From contig NZ_CP019646.1 of assembly GCF_001999965.1 (NCBI RefSeq), positions 124,001 through 188,000 on the forward strand: DNA of 64,000 nucleotides. The letters are read 5' to 3'. Below are positions 9,924 through 18,962 of this stretch, in pieces (the first letter of the stretch is position 1; every line of letters begins with the position of its first letter). Under the pieces are notes generated by a model. The model did no database searches. It was not told where the DNA came from and worked only from the letters and a program-made list of their open reading frames with translations. Position numbers and translations under genes: made by a program. This stretch comes from Limihaloglobus sulfuriphilus. GTDB lineage: Bacteria; Planctomycetota; Phycisphaerae; Sedimentisphaerales; Sedimentisphaeraceae.

Positions 9924-10519
9924 GAGATTTGAAATTTCAGATAATATTTTTAGTTTTTATGCAAAATATTCAGAAAAATAAAGGAAATACTCCATGAAGT
10001 ATAACCGATTCGAAGAGTTGCCCGTCTGGAAAGATGCCGCATCCCTCGCGGCGGACATATACAGGTGGAGCAGTCAAACGGTTTTCCGTGGTAAAGGAGA
10101 TTTGGCCAATCAGCTCCAGCGTGCAGCCCTCTCAATATCAAACAACATCGCCGAAGGTTTCGAACGTGGAACAACAAGCGAGTTGCTTGCGTTTCTTTAC
10201 TACGCCCGCGGTTCTGCCGGAGAAGTGCGTTCTATGCTTTGTGTTATGGATATGATGGGCGATTTTAATAATCTCAAATCTGAAATTTCAAATTTCAAAT
10301 CAAAATCCGAATCCATTGCACGCCAGATTCGCGGCTGGGCAAACAGTCTTCAAAACATCAACATTGCCGGACAGAGGCATCTCAACAGCAATTCCAAAGC
10401 TGTCTATGATTCTGAGAAAAGGGCTGATGCGTTTATGCAGAAGATCGATAAAATGGTTGAAGATGCACGAGAAAAACGCGGAGGGGCTATTGTTTGAGAT
10501 TTGAAATTTGAGATTTCAA
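9924..10519. repeat. GAGATTTGAAATTT repeat motifs around and inside a four-helix-bundle gene
   Basis: AT-rich motifs of the form GAGATTTGAAATTT(C/G) occur upstream (about 9924-9941), inside the coding region in reverse orientation (about 10270-10301, encoding LKSEISNFKSK) and just after the stop (about 10495-10519). The three sites share core words and can pair with one another. The pattern suggests a mobile or spreading element linked with this gene family. Confidence 0.55.
9994..10497 (+). CDS. Four helix bundle protein (23S rRNA intervening-sequence family)
   Basis: 167 residues. It has the family hallmarks: FEELPVWKDAASLAADIY near the N-terminus and QLQRAALSISNNIAEGFERG at about 43-62, followed by amphipathic helices. 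Family members are usually nearer 120 residues. The extra length comes partly from a segment (about 93-107) encoded by the same AT-rich repeat that flanks the gene. Members of this family occur as open frames inside 23S rRNA intervening sequences and also as stand-alone genes of unknown function. It sits between a permease gene and a propeller gene in a run of otherwise unrelated function, and so looks like an insertion. Confidence 0.85.
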   Translation: MKYNRFEELPVWKDAASLAADIYRWSSQTVFRGKGDLANQLQRAALSISNNIAEGFERGTTSELLAFLYYARGSAGEVRSMLCVMDMMGDFNNLKSEISNFKSKSESIARQIRGWANSLQNINIAGQRHLNSNSKAVYDSEKRADAFMQKIDKMVEDAREKRGGAIV

Positions 10520-10544
10520 TCCTGGGCTTTAAAAAATAAAATAT

Positions 10545-11954
10545 ATGAAAGATTTTTTTATATCAAAACTTATACCCGCGGCGGTACTTGTCGGCAGCGT
10601 AGTGCTGTTTTTGTGGCTGGTTCGCGGCGACCGGACAAGCGGCTTTTCCCAGCGGCTTCCGGGGCTTGACGGCCGGCCGGAAAATGCCCAGGCAGAAATC
10701 GCGGCAGAGGTTGTCGGCACACTCGAGACCTTTGACGGCGCTGCCGCCGAGCTCAACGGCAGCTGGCCGTGTTTCCGCGGCGCGAATCTTGATATTATAA
10801 GCACTCAGGATATGCCGCTATCGCAGAGCTGGCCGGATCATGGCCCGCCGCTGCTGTGGGATATTGCCCTTGGTGAGGGCTACGCCGGCGCCGCCGTGCA
10901 TAAGGGGCGTGTGTATATCGTCGATTATGACAGAGAGAACCAGAAAGACGCTATCCGCTGTCTCTCACTTGCCGACGGCGAGGAAATATGGCGTTATTCA
11001 TACCCGATAAACATAAAACGAAATCACGGAATGAGCCGCACCGTTCCCGCGGTAAACGATAATTTCCTGGTGGCTTTGGGCCCTAAATGCCATCTGACAT
11101 GTCTGGATTCGATGACCGGTGAGCTGATCTGGAAGAAAAACCTCGTCGCCGAGTTTGGAACTGAGGTGCCCCAGTGGTATGCCGGGCAGTGCCCGATAAT
11201 CGAGGGCGACCGCACAATAATAGCCCCGGCGGGAACATGTATGATGATGGCGATTGATCTTATAACCGGAGATATTATCTGGGATACGCCCAACCCCGAT
11301 GACTGGGATATGACGCATTCCTCTATTCTGCCTGTTAGTTTTATGGGTAAAGATGTCTATATCTACTGCGCCAGCCGCGGCGTGGTCGGGATAGCGGCCG
11401 ATACCGGCGAGCTGCTCTTCAAAACTGACATGTGGAGGATACGCATTGCAAACGTCCCTTCGCCCGTTGACTTAGGCGGCGGCAAGATATTTTTCTCCGG
11501 CGGCTACAACGCCGGCAGCATGTTTGCCCAGCTTTATGACAATGAGGGCAGTATCGATATAAAACCCATCTTGAGCATTGAGGCCGACACATTCGGCTCG
11601 GCGCAGCAGACACCCGTTTTTTTTGAAGGCTATATATACGGCGTTCGTCCGGACGGTCAGCTCGTATGCCTTGATACTTCCGGCAGGGTAATCTGGACCA
11701 GCTCAAGCAATGAAAAATTCGGCCTCGGCCCCTATATGATAATAAATTCTAATCTGTACCTGATGAACGATTCGGGCGTGGTAACAATCGCGGCGGCCCA
11801 GCCGGCCGGTTACCAGATGCTCGCCAGGGCAAAACTGCTGGAGGGGCCGGACTCCTGGGCACCCATGGCGGTTGCCGACGGGAGGCTCCTGCTGCGGGAT
11901 ATGAACCGTATGGTATGCATAGATATAACCGAAGGGGGGCTTGGTGATGAATAA
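10545..11954 (+). CDS. Membrane-anchored PQQ-like beta-propeller protein
   Basis: 469 residues. Residues 8-25 form an N-terminal anchor, with the rest periplasmic by inference. The propeller begins at about residue 75 with SWPCFRGANLD, the same opening type (SWP.FRG) seen in PQQ-like proteins of planctomycetes, and continues with blades such as DSMTGELIWKKNL and DLITGDIIWDTPNPDDWD. Several Cys residues are present (CHLTCLD, AGTCMMM) but no CXXCH heme site. The stop overlaps the start of the NHL-repeat gene by 8 bases. Loss of the classic quinoprotein active site cannot be ruled in or out by eye. It is likely a structural or electron-partner-binding propeller in the redox run. Confidence 0.8.
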   Translation: MKDFFISKLIPAAVLVGSVVLFLWLVRGDRTSGFSQRLPGLDGRPENAQAEIAAEVVGTLETFDGAAAELNGSWPCFRGANLDIISTQDMPLSQSWPDHGPPLLWDIALGEGYAGAAVHKGRVYIVDYDRENQKDAIRCLSLADGEEIWRYSYPINIKRNHGMSRTVPAVNDNFLVALGPKCHLTCLDSMTGELIWKKNLVAEFGTEVPQWYAGQCPIIEGDRTIIAPAGTCMMMAIDLITGDIIWDTPNPDDWDMTHSSILPVSFMGKDVYIYCASRGVVGIAADTGELLFKTDMWRIRIANVPSPVDLGGGKIFFSGGYNAGSMFAQLYDNEGSIDIKPILSIEADTFGSAQQTPVFFEGYIYGVRPDGQLVCLDTSGRVIWTSSSNEKFGLGPYMIINSNLYLMNDSGVVTIAAAQPAGYQMLARAKLLEGPDSWAPMAVADGRLLLRDMNRMVCIDITEGGLGDE

Positions 11955-12975
11955 GCACGCGGCGGCAAAAACAGAAATTATCGTCGGTATCTTAATAGCG
12001 TCTCTTGCGGCCGCAGGGCTGTTTGTATTTGTCAGCTATGACATATCGGGAAGTCTCGGCAGCGGCGGGCCGGCAGAGCCGGTCTATGACATGCAGAAAT
12101 ACCGCAATATCGATCCTGAGCTGATAACCCACGCCGAGAAGCTGCCGGCGGTACCTGCCGGTTTCAAAGAATCAAGAGCGATATACACGGCACCTGACGG
12201 CAAGGTCTATATTTGCGGGGATAAAGCGGTAAGGGTGTTTTCGAGCGATCTTAAATTCATAGAGCAGATCAATCTCGACGATACGCCCACAACTCTGGCA
12301 GTCTCACAGCAGGGGCGGATTTATATCTGCATGGGCAGTTATATCAGCGTTTATGATCCGCAAACGCAAAGCAGCGTTGACTGGCCGCAGTACAGCGATA
12401 AGTCCGTGCTTACCAGTATTGACGTTTATAAAGAACATGTCTTAGCCGCCGACGCCGGCAGCAAGGCTGTGCTGCACTATAACAAAGACGGCTCATTTGT
12501 CAGAACAATCGGTGAGAAAAATAAAGAGCTCGGTATTTCCGGTTTTGTTATTCCCAGCCCGTATTTTGATCTGGCTGTTGCCGGTGACGGCCTGCTGAGG
12601 GTTGTGAATCCCGGCCGCCACCGTATAGAGGCATATACGCTTGACGGTTACCTGGAGTTTTTCTGGGGCGAATATTCCAGCGGTGTTACCGGCTTTTGCG
12701 GCTGCTGCAACCCTGCAAACTTCGCAATACTGCCGGATAACAGTTTTGTAACCATGGAAAAGGGAATTATGCGGGCAAAGGTTTATGACCCTGACGGAGT
12801 TTTTGTCGGCGCTGTTGCCGGGCCCGGCCAGTTCTACGACGGTTATCCGGGTCTGGAGTCGCTGGCGGAAAATCAGTCAGTTGTATTCGACATTGCCGCG
12901 GCGGCGGATGGAAGGATTTTAATTCTGGACACAGTAAATAATATAATACGAGTATTTAAAGAGATAGAGCGATGA
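11947..12975 (+). CDS. Exported NHL-repeat protein with a CGCC motif
   Basis: 342 residues from the ATG at 11947, preceded by a GGGGGG ribosome-binding run; in-frame TTG and GTG codons lie just upstream. One membrane-spanning signal anchor (about 7-28) precedes NHL-type propeller repeats (ESRAIYTAPDGKVYICGDK, PTTLAVSQQGRIYICMG, DLAVAGDGLLRVVNPGRHR). In the penultimate repeats is TGFCGCCNPANFA, a Cys cluster unusual for a plain propeller; it could bind metal or a cluster, or form a redox disulfide. The gene overlaps its neighbours on both sides and is followed directly by an exported iron-sulfur protein, pointing to a shared periplasmic redox role. That role is inference. Confidence 0.75.
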   Translation: MNKHAAAKTEIIVGILIASLAAAGLFVFVSYDISGSLGSGGPAEPVYDMQKYRNIDPELITHAEKLPAVPAGFKESRAIYTAPDGKVYICGDKAVRVFSSDLKFIEQINLDDTPTTLAVSQQGRIYICMGSYISVYDPQTQSSVDWPQYSDKSVLTSIDVYKEHVLAADAGSKAVLHYNKDGSFVRTIGEKNKELGISGFVIPSPYFDLAVAGDGLLRVVNPGRHRIEAYTLDGYLEFFWGEYSSGVTGFCGCCNPANFAILPDNSFVTMEKGIMRAKVYDPDGVFVGAVAGPGQFYDGYPGLESLAENQSVVFDIAAAADGRILILDTVNNIIRVFKEIER

Positions 12976-13526
12976 AAGATAATCAGACAAACAGACGAAA
13001 CCTGCTCAAGAGCGGTGTAAGAGGCCTGCTTGCCGCCGGCATCGGCGCCGCGGCAGTAGGTTCGGCCCTGCAAAAGGAATCCGAGGAAATGGTCTGGCAG
13101 CTTGACCCTGCCAAATGCATTGCGTGCGGCAAATGCGAGACTGAATGCGTTTTGCAGGAATCCGCGGTAAAATGCGTTCACTCGCACGGCATGTGCGGCT
13201 ACTGCGACCTGTGCACGGGTTTTTTCAAGCCGGATCCCAGAAACCTCGATACAGGCGCTGAAAACCAGTTGTGTCCAACAAATGCGATAGAACGGGTGTT
13301 TATTGAAGATCCGTATTTTGAGTACCACATAAATGAGGAGCTTTGCACCGCCTGCGGCAAATGCGTCAAGGGCTGCGGAGCTTTCGGTAACGGCTCATTA
13401 TACCTTCAGGTCCGCCATGACAGGTGTCTCAACTGCAACGATTGCGCAATCGCCGCCCAGTGCCCCTCGCAGGCGTTTAAAAGGGTTCCAAAAAGCCGGC
13501 CGTATATCTTGAAAGAGGGGCATTGA
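12972..13526 (+). CDS. Tat-exported multi-[4Fe-4S] ferredoxin, NapG-like
   Basis: 184 residues. The N-terminus has a twin-arginine signal (NRRNLLKSG followed by an Ala/Gly-rich hydrophobic stretch), so it is exported folded with its clusters. Cysteine motifs in order: CIACGKCETEC, C..HSHGMCGYCDLC, CPTNA, CTACGKCVKGC and CLNCNDCAIAAQCPS, enough for about four [4Fe-4S] clusters. This matches NapG/MauM-type periplasmic ferredoxins that accept electrons from a membrane quinol-oxidising polyferredoxin of the NapH type, which is exactly the next gene. ATGA overlap with the NHL gene upstream, and TGATG overlap with the membrane gene downstream, indicate coupled translation. Confidence 0.85.
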   Translation: MKDNQTNRRNLLKSGVRGLLAAGIGAAAVGSALQKESEEMVWQLDPAKCIACGKCETECVLQESAVKCVHSHGMCGYCDLCTGFFKPDPRNLDTGAENQLCPTNAIERVFIEDPYFEYHINEELCTACGKCVKGCGAFGNGSLYLQVRHDRCLNCNDCAIAAQCPSQAFKRVPKSRPYILKEGH

Positions 13527-14851
13527 TGAATAGGCTGATATTTTTATTCATGCTCCTGGGCCTGGTCTTGCCGGCGATGTCGGTGGAGAGATTCCCGCCG
13601 CCGGATTTTCAGGAAACCGGCCACGAGGTTCCCTCCGATGATCAGATAACGAGCGTCCGCCCGCGTGCCGCGTTAATGCCGTATGTTGATGCGGCTGTGA
13701 TGGCGGTTTTCCTGGTGCTCAGCGGCTATTTTCTCCTCAAGCTCAGGTCGCGGAAGATGGTGTTTGTACTGATGCTATTTGCGATGCTGTATTTCGGGTT
13801 TTACAAGAAGGGCTGCGTCTGCTCGGTAGGCTCAATACAGAATATAACCTACGGATTTTTTAACTCGGGGTACGCCGCTTCTATACCGATTATCTTATTC
13901 TTTGCCCTGCCGCTTATAGCCGCACTGTTTTTCGGGCGGATTTTCTGCGGCTCTGTCTGTCCGCTCGGCGCGATACAGGATTTTGTACTTCTGCGGCCGA
14001 TTAAAATCCCGATGTGGCTCGAAGAGCTTCTAAGGCTGATTGCGTATATTTATCTTGCCTCGGCGCTGCTTTTCGCGGCAACCGGAGCGGCGTTTCTTAT
14101 ATGCCGCGAAGACCCGTTTATAGCCTTCTATCGATTCAGCGGGCAGTTCAAGATGGTTGTGATCAGTATATGCTTTCTGATCGCCGCGATGTTTATCGGC
14201 AGGCCCTACTGCCGGTTTCTCTGTCCGTACGGCATACTTCTGCGGAATATATCGAGGTTTACAAAATGGAAAGTGTCCATAACGCCGGATGAGTGTATAA
14301 ACTGCCGTCTCTGCGAGGACGCCTGCCCGTTTAACGCGATAGAAAAACCCACCGGTAAGTGGCCGGGACATTCATCAAAATCAGCCAGAATCGCCCTTGT
14401 ATGCTCTGTGATTGCCTTGCCGGTGATTGCCATGCTGTTTGGAATCTCCGGCAGAAAAATCGGAGAAAACTGGGCAATGGGACATCCGACTGTCAGTCTG
14501 GCGAGTGATGTAAGAAAAGAAAACAACAACCCGGGCATGGAAATCAGCGAGGCAAGCATGGCGTTTCGCGGCAGAGGCGGAGACATGGAAAAGCTGTTTG
14601 AACAGGCGGCAGATATCCGCGGGCGATTCGTTTTCGGCGGTCTGCTGGCGGGGCTTTTTGTTGGAGCCGTTGCCGGCGGCAAGCTGATAAAAACCTGTAT
14701 CCGGTTTGAACGGACAGAATACACCGCCAACCCTGCCGGCTGCCTCTCATGCGGCAGGTGTTATAAATACTGTCCCAGAGAACATGCCGGGCACGGCAAG
14801 GCCAACGGCTCTGAAACGCTGCTTGCCGGTTCAAAATCGGCAGATGGTTAG
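13526..14851 (+). CDS. Membrane polyferredoxin, NapH/NosR-like
   Basis: 441 residues with a signal-like first segment and about six further membrane helices. The cysteine motifs are FYKKGCVCSVGS, FCGSVCPLGAIQDF and GRPYCRFLCPYGILLRN (the paired CXXXCP motifs of NapH, NosR and CcoG), then ferredoxin motifs CINCRLCEDACPFNAIE and, at the C-terminus, CLSCGRCYKYCPRE. The family moves electrons between quinol or flavin and FeS clusters across the inner membrane. The ATG at 13526 overlaps the preceding stop (TGATG) and follows GAAAGAGGGG; a TTG at 13523 is possible. Together with the Tat ferredoxin it forms a NapGH-like pair, but no nitrate reductase is nearby, so the terminal acceptor is unknown. 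Confidence 0.85.
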   Translation: MNRLIFLFMLLGLVLPAMSVERFPPPDFQETGHEVPSDDQITSVRPRAALMPYVDAAVMAVFLVLSGYFLLKLRSRKMVFVLMLFAMLYFGFYKKGCVCSVGSIQNITYGFFNSGYAASIPIILFFALPLIAALFFGRIFCGSVCPLGAIQDFVLLRPIKIPMWLEELLRLIAYIYLASALLFAATGAAFLICREDPFIAFYRFSGQFKMVVISICFLIAAMFIGRPYCRFLCPYGILLRNISRFTKWKVSITPDECINCRLCEDACPFNAIEKPTGKWPGHSSKSARIALVCSVIALPVIAMLFGISGRKIGENWAMGHPTVSLASDVRKENNNPGMEISEASMAFRGRGGDMEKLFEQAADIRGRFVFGGLLAGLFVGAVAGGKLIKTCIRFERTEYTANPAGCLSCGRCYKYCPREHAGHGKANGSETLLAGSKSADG

Positions 14852-14900
14852 ATTTGCAATCAGGCGTTAATGCGATTATGAAAACTTTTGGATTGAAAAT

Positions 14901-16613
14901 ATGAATACAGATACTCAGAACAGCTATCAAAAAATGAAAATTGATACAGCCTTTCGTGCAGCTGTTGTCTCAGGCGCAGCCGCGTTGATTGTAGCGGGAA
15001 TGCTGGCGGTGAACTATCTGCAGATAAGGCTGCTGGACCCAATGCGGGCTGAGCGGCTCGAGGCAATGAAACTTCAGCTCTCGGCAGAGCCGCAAAACCA
15101 GCAGCTTGTGACGGCGATAAGAGAGCTTGATGTTCAGGTGCGTGAGGATAAATTCCGCCGTCAGCGGGTTTCTGTTCGCGGCAGCGCGGCACTGATTGTG
15201 CTTTCTGTCGTATTTATAGCGGCGGTTAAATATGTGTCGTATCATAAATCACGGCTTCCCCATCCCGGGCATGGCGCTGATAACCAGCAATCATATCTCC
15301 GACGGACTATGCTTGCAAGATGGCTGCTTGCGGGGACTTTTGCCGGTATTGCTGTTGTTTTGATCCTTGGAAGAGAACCCGGACAGGCCGGCGAAGGAGA
15401 GCAGCTCTCGCCCATTGCAAGCGAGCAGGAGCTGCAGGAAAACTGGCCCAGCTTCCGCGGGCGTGACGGCAGAGGATATGTCAGTTTTGAAAATGTCCCG
15501 CAGAGCTGGAACGGCGCGTCGGGTGAAAATATACTCTGGAAAAGCCCGCTTCATCTGCCCGGGCATAACTCGCCGGTTGTCTGGCAGGACAAGGTTTTTC
15601 TAAGCGGAGCGGATAAAACCCAGCGGCAGATTTACTGCTACTCCGCCGACGATGGTACGCTGCTTTGGCAGGCCGATGTTCCTACAACTTCATCTGCCGA
15701 ACAGATCGAGGATTTCGACATGGAAGAGGGCACCGGATACGCCGCACCAACACTTGTTACCGACGGGCGGAGGGTATGCGGAATCTTCCCCACGGGTGAT
15801 ATCGGCTGTTTCGATATGGACGGTAAGCTGATATGGAACGTTGGGCTTGGCATTCCTGACAGCATGTACGGCTACGCTTCTTCGCTGGCTATCTACAAGG
15901 GTGTTATAATTGTGCTGTTTGACCAGGCAATGGCAGAGGACAACAAATCGTCGATAATCGGTTTTGACGCGATCAGCGGCGTGCGGGTCTGGGAGACTCC
16001 CCGGCCGGTTCCAAATTCCTGGGGCTCACCGGTTGTTGTTAAGGTAAGCGATGCGCATCAGCTGCTGACCTGCGGCGATCCGTGGCTGATATCTTATGAC
16101 CCGGCAACGGGCGATGAACTCTGGCGGGCGGATTGCCTCGGAACCGATGTTGCCCCGATACCTATATATGCAGGCGGATACGCTATAGGAACGCATCCCT
16201 ACTCCAAAATCGTCGCGGTTGACCCAGGCGGCACTGGCGATGTGACAGAGACACACATAAAATGGACTGCAAGCGGCAGCATACCAGACACATGCTCGCC
16301 AACAGCCAATGATGAGTTTATACTTACGCTTGATTCGGCGGGATACCTGGGCTGTTTCGCTGCATCTGACGGTGAGATGCTGTGGGAGCAGGAATTGAAG
16401 GGCGGCTTTACTGCATCGCCTTCACTGGCGGGCAATACCGTTTATATCCTCAGCGAAAACGGAGTGATGCATATCGCCGATATTACAGAGGGCTACAAAG
16501 AGCTGAATAAATGCGAGCTTGGTGAAAAATGCTACGCATCGCCGGCTTTCATGGACGGCCGGATTTATATCCGGGGAGTTGACAATCTTTACTGTATTGA
16601 AAGCGGCGGCTGA
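14901..16613 (+). CDS. Membrane-anchored PQQ-like beta-propeller protein with extra N-terminal helices
   Basis: 570 residues. Three hydrophobic helices (about 15-37, 94-113 and 136-155) precede the propeller; the first two are separated by a charged, helix-like segment. The propeller starts near residue 180 with NWPSFRGRDGRGYV and continues with blades such as DKTQRQIYCYSADDGTLLWQ, FDAISGVRVWETP and DPATGDELWRAD. This is the largest of the three propellers in the run and the only one with several membrane segments. It overlaps the next gene by one base (TGATG), so it is translationally coupled to the NuoE-NuoF fusion, which hints that a membrane propeller and a cytoplasmic NADH module work together. 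Confidence 0.8.
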   Translation: MNTDTQNSYQKMKIDTAFRAAVVSGAAALIVAGMLAVNYLQIRLLDPMRAERLEAMKLQLSAEPQNQQLVTAIRELDVQVREDKFRRQRVSVRGSAALIVLSVVFIAAVKYVSYHKSRLPHPGHGADNQQSYLRRTMLARWLLAGTFAGIAVVLILGREPGQAGEGEQLSPIASEQELQENWPSFRGRDGRGYVSFENVPQSWNGASGENILWKSPLHLPGHNSPVVWQDKVFLSGADKTQRQIYCYSADDGTLLWQADVPTTSSAEQIEDFDMEEGTGYAAPTLVTDGRRVCGIFPTGDIGCFDMDGKLIWNVGLGIPDSMYGYASSLAIYKGVIIVLFDQAMAEDNKSSIIGFDAISGVRVWETPRPVPNSWGSPVVVKVSDAHQLLTCGDPWLISYDPATGDELWRADCLGTDVAPIPIYAGGYAIGTHPYSKIVAVDPGGTGDVTETHIKWTASGSIPDTCSPTANDEFILTLDSAGYLGCFAASDGEMLWEQELKGGFTASPSLAGNTVYILSENGVMHIADITEGYKELNKCELGEKCYASPAFMDGRIYIRGVDNLYCIESGG

Positions 16614-18961
16614 TGGCGGATATTGACCTGAAATACATAGACAAGCTGATATCAGAAACCGGCACGCATAAGAGCAAGGTGCTCCAGATTGCCCAGGCAA
16701 TACAGGAATATTACGGCTACCTTCCCAAAGAGGCTCTCGAAAAGGTCTGCGAGCTGACGGATATAACCCCCTCGCAGATAACAGGCGTTACGACTTTTTA
16801 CGATATTTTTCGGCACACTCCCGCCGGCAGGCATACTATAAAGGTATGTATCGGCACCGCGTGTCACGTTAAGGGTGCCGGCCAGGTTTATGATGCGTTT
16901 AAACGGCACCTCAAGATAGACCAGAACAGCGACACCGACGCAGACGGTCTGTTTACGGTAGAGAAAGTAGCGTGTCTGGGCTGCTGCACACTTGCCCCGG
17001 CAGTGCAGATAGATGATGTTACCTACGGGCATCTGACCGCGGAGACTATCGAGCCGGTTATAAAGGATTTTCTCGCTCAGAGCCGGAAAAGCCGCAAAAA
17101 ACACAAAGATGAGCCGCTTGATCCAGGCAGCATTGCAGGCGAAATACGAATTGGCCTCGGTTCCTGCTGTGTGGCACGCGGCAGCGGCAAGCTTGAGGCC
17201 GCCATAAGTGATTGTCTCGAAGATACCGGCATAAAGGCAAAGGTTAAACATGTCGGCTGTGTCGGCATGTGCTATCAGACGCCGCTTATGGAAATCGTTA
17301 TGCCCGGCGGAGAATCGTTTATGTATAACCGTGTCATGCCCGAGGATGCAAGAGATATAATTTTGCGGCATTTCAAACCGACGCGGATAGTATCGCGGCT
17401 GTCAAGGGCATTTTCAAATCTGCTCGACAAGGCTGTTTTGCCTGACAGCACGGCGGGGATTGAGCAGTACCCAATGAATATGCGGGAAAAGCAGGTTAGT
17501 GATTTTCTCGGAGCACAGAAAAATATCGTAACCCAGCACTGCGGATTTCTTGATCCGCTGGATATTGATGAATACATACGCCTGGGCGGATTTGACGCAT
17601 TGAAAAAATGCCTGACCGGTTTGAATCCCGAAGGGATAATTGACCAAATCACCGGGAGCGGACTCCGCGGCAGAGGCGGCGGCGGTTTTGCTGCCGGAAC
17701 AAAGTGGTCTCTTGTGAAAGCCGCTGAGGGCAAAGAGAAATACATCATCTGCAACGGAGATGAAGGTGACCCCGGGGCGTTTATGGACAGGATGCTTATG
17801 GAGTCGTATCCGTACCGCATTATAGAAGGGCTTGTCATCGCAGCGTTTGCCGTCGGGGCGAGTAAGGGCTTTTTCTACATACGCTCCGAGTACCCGCTGG
17901 CAACCGACCGTATGCGAAAGGCGCTGGCAATGTGCCGTCAGAGAGAACTGATCGGCGAGAATATCCTCGGCACGGGCTTTAATCTCGAGCTTGATATATT
18001 CCCGGGCGCAGGGGCTTTTGTCTGCGGCGAAGAAACCGCCCTGATAGCCAGCATAGAAGGTCAGCGAGGGCTTCCGCGGCTGCGGCCGCCTTATCCGGCT
18101 TCCAGCGGTCTGTGGGGAAAACCAACACTAATAAACAACGTTGAAACCTACGCAAATGTGGCGTGGATCATATCCCGGGGCCCGGGAGAATTTTCAAAGC
18201 TGGGCACGGCTAAGAGCAGCGGAACCAAGGTATTCTCGCTTGCCGGCAAGATTCGCCGCGGCGGTCTGATTGAGGTTCCTATGGGTATCACTATACGCCG
18301 GATTGTTGAAGACATCGGCGGAGGCATAGCCGATGGCAAGAGTTTCAAGGCCGTCCAGATCGGAGGGCCCTCCGGCGGCTGCATACCGGCTGATATGGCG
18401 GATACTCCCGTGGATTTTGAATCGCTCACACACGCCGGCGCGATTATGGGTTCGGGCGGGCTGGTGGTCATGGACGAAACAGACTGCATGGTTGATATAG
18501 CGAGGTATTTTCTTGAATTCACGCAGAACCAGTCATGCGGCAAGTGTACTTTCTGCAGAGTGGGTACCCGCAGGATGCTGGATATTCTCGATGACTTGTG
18601 CTGCGGCAGGGGAAAGCCAGGCGACATAGAACGGCTCGAGGAGCTTGCCGTAAAAATCAAACAAACCAGCATCTGCGCCCTGGGCGGAACCGCGCCGAAT
18701 CCCGTGCTCTCCACGATTGCCCATTTTCGCGATGAATACGAGGCGCACATAAACGGCAAATGCCCGACCGGAAAATGCAAAGAACTCATTAAATATGTAG
18801 TTACGGACGAGTGTATCGGCTGCACAATCTGCGCCCAGCACTGCCCGGTTGACGCCATAGAAATGCGCCCGTATCAGAAGCACGAAATCAATGACGAGGA
18901 ATGCACCCGCTGTGACATCTGCCGCAAAGCATGTCCCCAGGATGCAATAAGGATAGAATGA
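16613..18961 (+). CDS. NADH-oxidising NuoE-NuoF fusion with C-terminal ferredoxin
   Basis: 782 residues, cytoplasmic. Residues 1-155 are a NuoE-type [2Fe-2S] thioredoxin-like domain (C79, C84, C121, C125). About 180-260 is a second thioredoxin-like [2Fe-2S] domain (GSCCVARGSG, GCVGMCYQTP). Then comes a full NuoF: NADH-binding GLRGRGGGGFAAGTKW, FMN region NGDEGDPGAFMDR, an SLBB part, and the [4Fe-4S] N3 motif CGKCTFCRVGTRR with its distal CALGGTAPNPV. Two bacterial ferredoxin motifs (CIGCTICAQHCPVDAI, CTRCDICRKACPQDAI) end the chain. The HydB/HndC/StnB class has this layout but usually with a separate NuoE. It oxidises or reduces NAD(H). The FAD/FeS gene begins one base after its stop. Confidence 0.92.
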   Translation: MADIDLKYIDKLISETGTHKSKVLQIAQAIQEYYGYLPKEALEKVCELTDITPSQITGVTTFYDIFRHTPAGRHTIKVCIGTACHVKGAGQVYDAFKRHLKIDQNSDTDADGLFTVEKVACLGCCTLAPAVQIDDVTYGHLTAETIEPVIKDFLAQSRKSRKKHKDEPLDPGSIAGEIRIGLGSCCVARGSGKLEAAISDCLEDTGIKAKVKHVGCVGMCYQTPLMEIVMPGGESFMYNRVMPEDARDIILRHFKPTRIVSRLSRAFSNLLDKAVLPDSTAGIEQYPMNMREKQVSDFLGAQKNIVTQHCGFLDPLDIDEYIRLGGFDALKKCLTGLNPEGIIDQITGSGLRGRGGGGFAAGTKWSLVKAAEGKEKYIICNGDEGDPGAFMDRMLMESYPYRIIEGLVIAAFAVGASKGFFYIRSEYPLATDRMRKALAMCRQRELIGENILGTGFNLELDIFPGAGAFVCGEETALIASIEGQRGLPRLRPPYPASSGLWGKPTLINNVETYANVAWIISRGPGEFSKLGTAKSSGTKVFSLAGKIRRGGLIEVPMGITIRRIVEDIGGGIADGKSFKAVQIGGPSGGCIPADMADTPVDFESLTHAGAIMGSGGLVVMDETDCMVDIARYFLEFTQNQSCGKCTFCRVGTRRMLDILDDLCCGRGKPGDIERLEELAVKIKQTSICALGGTAPNPVLSTIAHFRDEYEAHINGKCPTGKCKELIKYVVTDECIGCTICAQHCPVDAIEMRPYQKHEINDEECTRCDICRKACPQDAIRIE

Positions 18962-18962
18962 T

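Noticed and set aside
13526-14851. Nitrate or nitrous-oxide reductase system because of NapH/NosR-like motifs
   Set aside because: No catalytic reductase, molybdopterin protein or copper protein is encoded nearby, and the family is used in several pathways.
3383-16613. PQQ-dependent dehydrogenase activity for the three propellers
   Set aside because: Only the repeat pattern is visible. There is no signal for a quinoprotein active site or heme, so they are called PQQ-like propellers only.
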